Shown piece by piece: positions 6,071 to 8,353 of a stretch of 8,353 nucleotides of DNA. The notes below the pieces were generated by a model, which saw nothing but the letters and a program-made list of their open reading frames with translations, ran no database searches and was not told where the DNA came from. The stretch is from an uncultured Alphaproteobacteria bacterium (GTDB taxonomy: Bacteria > Pseudomonadota > Alphaproteobacteria > Caulobacterales > Caulobacteraceae). Numbering within the stretch: position 1 is the stretch's first letter; each line of letters opens with the position of its first letter. A program made the translations under genes and the position numbers. The DNA lies in NCBI GenBank assembly GCA_903928755.1, contig CAIYSH010000144.1, forward strand, positions 1 through 8,353, in the 5' to 3' direction.

Positions 6071-6628
6071 ATGACGACGTTTACGCCGCTCGCCATCCCC
6101 GATGTCCTGCTTATCACGCCCAGACGCCATGGCGATGCCCGAGGCTGGTTCTCAGAAACTTGGAGCCGCAAAACCCTGACAGCCAAAGGGCTGGACCACG
6201 ACTTTGTTCAGGATAACCAGGCCTTTAACCTGAAGGCCGGAACGGTACGTGGCCTGCATTTCCAGACTGCACCCCATGCCCAGGCCAAGCTGGTGCGCGT
6301 CCTGGCGGGCGCGATTCTGGATGTTGCCGTCGACCTGCGCCCCGGTTCGCCTTCATTCGGGAAATGGGTCGGGGCGCGGCTGACGGCAGACGGCGGCGAG
6401 CAGATCCTGGTGCCCCGGGGCTTTGCCCATGGCTATGTCACCCTCGGGCCGGACTGTGTCCTGTCCTACAAGGTAGACGGAGACTATGCCCCCAGGTGCG
6501 AAGGCGGACTGATCTGGAATGACCCTGATATCGGGATTGACTGGGGGATCACCCCTGACGCCGCGATCCTGTCCGATAAGGACCTTGCCCTTCCCCGACT
6601 GAAGGATCTTGCGCCGGTGAAGTTCTGA
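6071..6628 (+). CDS. rfbC: dTDP-4-dehydrorhamnose 3,5-epimerase (RmlC/RfbC family)
   Basis: This 185-residue cupin epimerase converts dTDP-4-keto-6-deoxyglucose to dTDP-4-keto-L-rhamnose, the third step to dTDP-L-rhamnose. It keeps the family landmarks: GDARGWFSE (21-29), FVQDNQ (45-50), GTVRGLHFQ (57-65) with the catalytic H63, K73 with VRVLAGAILDVAVDLR (75-90), PRGFAHGY (115-122) with H120, the catalytic Y133 in LSYKV, and the C-terminal LSDKD (167-171) that supplies the acidic partner of the active-site His. Residue roles are taken from characterised RmlC enzymes. AGAGG (6062-6066) precedes the ATG by 4 bases. The rfbA, rfbB and rfbD partners are not in the window. It is divergent from a family 2 glycosyltransferase gene and is followed after 2 bases by tesB, presumably in one transcript. 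A related dTDP-sugar 3- or 5-epimerase is a minor alternative. Confidence 0.93.
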   Translation: MTTFTPLAIPDVLLITPRRHGDARGWFSETWSRKTLTAKGLDHDFVQDNQAFNLKAGTVRGLHFQTAPHAQAKLVRVLAGAILDVAVDLRPGSPSFGKWVGARLTADGGEQILVPRGFAHGYVTLGPDCVLSYKVDGDYAPRCEGGLIWNDPDIGIDWGITPDAAILSDKDLALPRLKDLAPVKF

Positions 6629-6630
6629 CC

Positions 6631-7464
6631 ATGGCGACGACCAACGAACTGCTGGACATCCTCAATCTCGAGGCTCTCGATCTCGACATGTTTCGCGGGC
6701 AGAGCCCCAATGACGGACACAGGCGGATCTATGGCGGTCAGGTGGTCGCCCAGGCCCTGGCGGCAGCCTATCGGACCATCGAAGGTCGGCACTGTCACTC
6801 CCTTCACGCCTACTTCATCCGCCCCGGGGACCCGAACATTCCGATCCTCTACCAGGTCGACCGGGCACGGGACGGGGGCAGCTTTGCCGTGCGCCGGGTG
6901 GTTGCGATCCAGAAGGGCAAGCAGATCTTCAATCTTGCGGCCTCCTTCCAGACACCGGAAGGCGGGTTTGAACACCAGTTGCAGATGCCTCAGCCACCGG
7001 CACCCGAGACCCTGCTCAATGAAGAGGAACTTCGTGCCAAGGCCGGTCTGGCACAGGACAGCCGCCGGATCTGGCCTGTTGAGGTCCGTCCCTGTGATCC
7101 ACCACCGCCGGGCTTCAAGGGCAAGCTCCCGCCCATCGACATGTGCTGGTTCCGCGCCCGCCAACCCCTGGGTGAAGATGTGGCGGCCAACCAGTGCGCC
7201 CTGGCCTACGGGTCGGACATGACCCTGCTGGACGCCTCCCTGCGGCCCCATGCCGTGGAGTGGGATTCAGGGCGCCTTCAGGTCGCCAGCCTGGACCACG
7301 CCCTGTGGTTCCACCACCCCTCGGACTTTTCCCAGTGGCACCTCTACGTGCAGGACAGCCCTTCGGCGTCTGGTGGCCGGGGGTTCAATCGCGGCTCCAT
7401 CTTCACCCAGGATGGGAGGCTGGTGGCCTCTGCAACGCAGGAAGCCCTGATCCGTTACCGCTGA
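6631..7464 (+). CDS. tesB: Acyl-CoA thioesterase II
   Basis: This 277-residue cytoplasmic double-hotdog enzyme hydrolyses medium- and long-chain acyl-CoA to free fatty acid and CoA. The first hotdog carries RRIYGGQVVAQAL (31-43), HSLHAYFIRPGD (56-67) and VDRARDGGSFAVRRV (76-90). The second carries GSDMTLLDASLRPH (194-207), SLDHALWFHHP (220-230) and RGSIFTQDGRLVASATQE (254-271). By comparison with E. coli TesB (Asp, Thr, Gln) the catalytic residues are D196, S220 (Ser replacing Thr) and Q270. Length matches the family. The ATG at 6631 lies 2 bases after the rfbC stop, with GTGAAG inside the rfbC end 8 bases upstream, so the two are probably cotranscribed, although no pathway links them. A 102-base gap follows before the transporter gene. 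Confidence 0.95.
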   Translation: MATTNELLDILNLEALDLDMFRGQSPNDGHRRIYGGQVVAQALAAAYRTIEGRHCHSLHAYFIRPGDPNIPILYQVDRARDGGSFAVRRVVAIQKGKQIFNLAASFQTPEGGFEHQLQMPQPPAPETLLNEEELRAKAGLAQDSRRIWPVEVRPCDPPPPGFKGKLPPIDMCWFRARQPLGEDVAANQCALAYGSDMTLLDASLRPHAVEWDSGRLQVASLDHALWFHHPSDFSQWHLYVQDSPSASGGRGFNRGSIFTQDGRLVASATQEALIRYR

Positions 7465-7566
7465 TCTCTTGCTCTTTGCAGCAACTCCCGTCTCTCTGTC
7501 GGTGCCGCCTGATTTGCGCGGCCCGGAGCGCCAGACTTGTCCACCGACCTCGCTGCCAGACCGCCG

Positions 7567-8353
7567 ATGAAGCTGTCCGCAATCCTGGCCTTTGCCACGG
7601 CCAATTTTCCGCTGGGCTGTCTGGCCGTCGCGGTCGCCGTCTATCTCCCCCCTTATTTTGCCAGCCACCTCGGGGTCAGCCTGGCCGCAGTGGGCGGGGC
7701 GTGGGCGACGGTGCGCATACTCGATCTGGTGGTCGATCCCGTCCTGGGCCTGATCATGGACCGGACCCGGACGCGACTGGGGCGCTATCGGCCCTGGATG
7801 ATCATTGGCGTGCCCATACTGATGATCTCGGTCCATGCCCTGTTCCTGGCACCCCAGGGGGTGGGATTCGGCTATCTGATCCTCTGGCTGCTGATTTATT
7901 ACCTGGCGACATCCATCCTGGCCCTGGGGCATTCAGCCTGGGGGGCGACCCTGTCGACGGAATATCATGAACGCAGTCGCGTTTTCGGGATTGTCGCCGC
8001 AATCGGCATCATCGGGGCGGTCACTGTCCTTTTGATCCCGATGTTTTCCCGGGTGCTGGGGCTGGAGGGCTCGGCGATCGTGCCGCAGATGGGCTGGTTC
8101 ATCCTGCTGATCGCCCCCCTGGCCATCGGGTTCACAGCCATCACCACGCCTGAGACCCTGACCAGGCCCCATGGCGGCGCACAGTTCCATATCCGGGATT
8201 ATGTGAGCCTGCTGGTAAAGCCCGATCTGGTGCGGCTGTTCCTGGCCCAGATGTGCCTGACCCTGGGCCCTGGCTGGATGAGCGCCCTCTACCTGTTCTA
8301 TTTCACCGAAAGCCTGGGCTATACGCCAGGGGTCGCGTCCGGCCTGCTGCTGC
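7567..8353 (+). CDS. MFS transporter, GPH/MelB-like sugar:cation symporter family, 3'-truncated
   Basis: The first 262 residues of an inner-membrane transporter run off the window edge. The frame begins after an in-frame stop at 7510, and the ATG at 7567 is the only sensible start, with a weak Shine-Dalgarno. Hydrophobic helices are seen at about 8-31, 38-64, 77-95, 101-125, 138-162, 175-193 and 220-246, consistent with the first seven of twelve. The family signature is VRILDLVVDPVLGLIMDRT (49-67) then RLGRYRPWMIIG (70-81). D53 and D57 match the aspartates of MelB helix II that bind the coupling cation. A second conserved stretch, AWGATLSTEYHERSRVFG (124-141), follows helix 4. GPH members usually import glycosides, pentosides or hexuronides with Na+ or H+; the substrate here cannot be told. 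It lies 102 bases after tesB, so it may have its own promoter, but I saw no convincing one. Confidence 0.9.
   Translation, partial: MKLSAILAFATANFPLGCLAVAVAVYLPPYFASHLGVSLAAVGGAWATVRILDLVVDPVLGLIMDRTRTRLGRYRPWMIIGVPILMISVHALFLAPQGVGFGYLILWLLIYYLATSILALGHSAWGATLSTEYHERSRVFGIVAAIGIIGAVTVLLIPMFSRVLGLEGSAIVPQMGWFILLIAPLAIGFTAITTPETLTRPHGGAQFHIRDYVSLLVKPDLVRLFLAQMCLTLGPGWMSALYLFYFTESLGYTPGVASGLLL

Noticed and set aside
6484..7251. Minus-strand open frame of 255 codons across rfbC and tesB
   Set aside because: It is a complement shadow of two clearly identified genes and shows no conserved motif.
7465..7566. Inverted repeats after tesB (TTGCT/AGCAA at 7469-7484 and GTCGGTG/CACCGAC at 7498-7548) as a terminator
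   Set aside because: One stem is only 5 bp, the other has a loop of 37 bases, and neither is followed by a T-run; both are expected by chance.
7194..7970. Plus-strand open frame of 258 codons across the end of tesB and the transporter
   Set aside because: It is P/G/R-rich low-complexity translation in a shifted frame; the tesB and MFS frames are well supported.
1..8353. Search for tRNA, rRNA, CRISPR, insertion sequences, toxin-antitoxin or phage-defence modules
   Set aside because: Nothing resembling these was seen; the genes are housekeeping types with uniform codon use and no flanking repeats or target-site duplications.

Overview
This looks like ordinary chromosomal housekeeping DNA from a GC-rich alphaproteobacterium. 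Strong C/G preference at third codon positions, weak Shine-Dalgarno sites, tight gene packing and the style of the proteins point to Caulobacterales (Caulobacter, Phenylobacterium or Brevundimonas relatives). That placement is inference; there is no rRNA or other marker gene. I see no mobile element, CRISPR array, tRNA, rRNA, phage gene or obvious defence system.

Layout. Bases 1-549 hold the 3' part of an oligopeptide-type ABC transporter ATPase gene, cut by the window start. A 61-base gap with two overlapping potential hairpins leads into a CelD-like (Acetyltransf_6) GNAT acyltransferase, probably read from a TTG at 611. After a 78-base gap with a candidate housekeeping promoter comes a medium-form threonine ammonia-lyase with a C-terminal ACT domain (ilvA). 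Its stop overlaps the start of an FKBP-type prolyl isomerase lipoprotein (ATGA). A small unrecognised tryptophan-rich protein lies on the minus strand, tail-to-tail with the FKBP gene and head-to-head with argE (acetylornithine deacetylase). argE converges, with a 26-base overlap, on a minus-strand family 2 glycosyltransferase. That gene is divergent from an rfbC/rmlC-type dTDP-4-dehydrorhamnose 3,5-epimerase, followed 2 bases later by tesB (acyl-CoA thioesterase II). A GPH/MelB-like MFS transporter runs off the right edge.

How the genes fit together. ilvA (2-oxobutyrate for isoleucine) and argE (ornithine for arginine) are amino-acid biosynthesis genes but are not in one operon. The glycosyltransferase/epimerase pair suggests supply and use of dTDP-L-rhamnose or a related deoxysugar for a surface polysaccharide, and the CelD-like acyltransferase is also of a type often tied to exopolysaccharides. 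Orientation changes repeatedly with almost no intergenic DNA, so several promoters and terminators must lie inside neighbouring genes.

I found no convincing undescribed system. The best leads are small: the paired hairpins before the TTG start, a 9-base-pair hairpin in the end of the FKBP gene, a transporter ATPase without the usual C-terminal cysteines, and the orphan Trp-rich protein.
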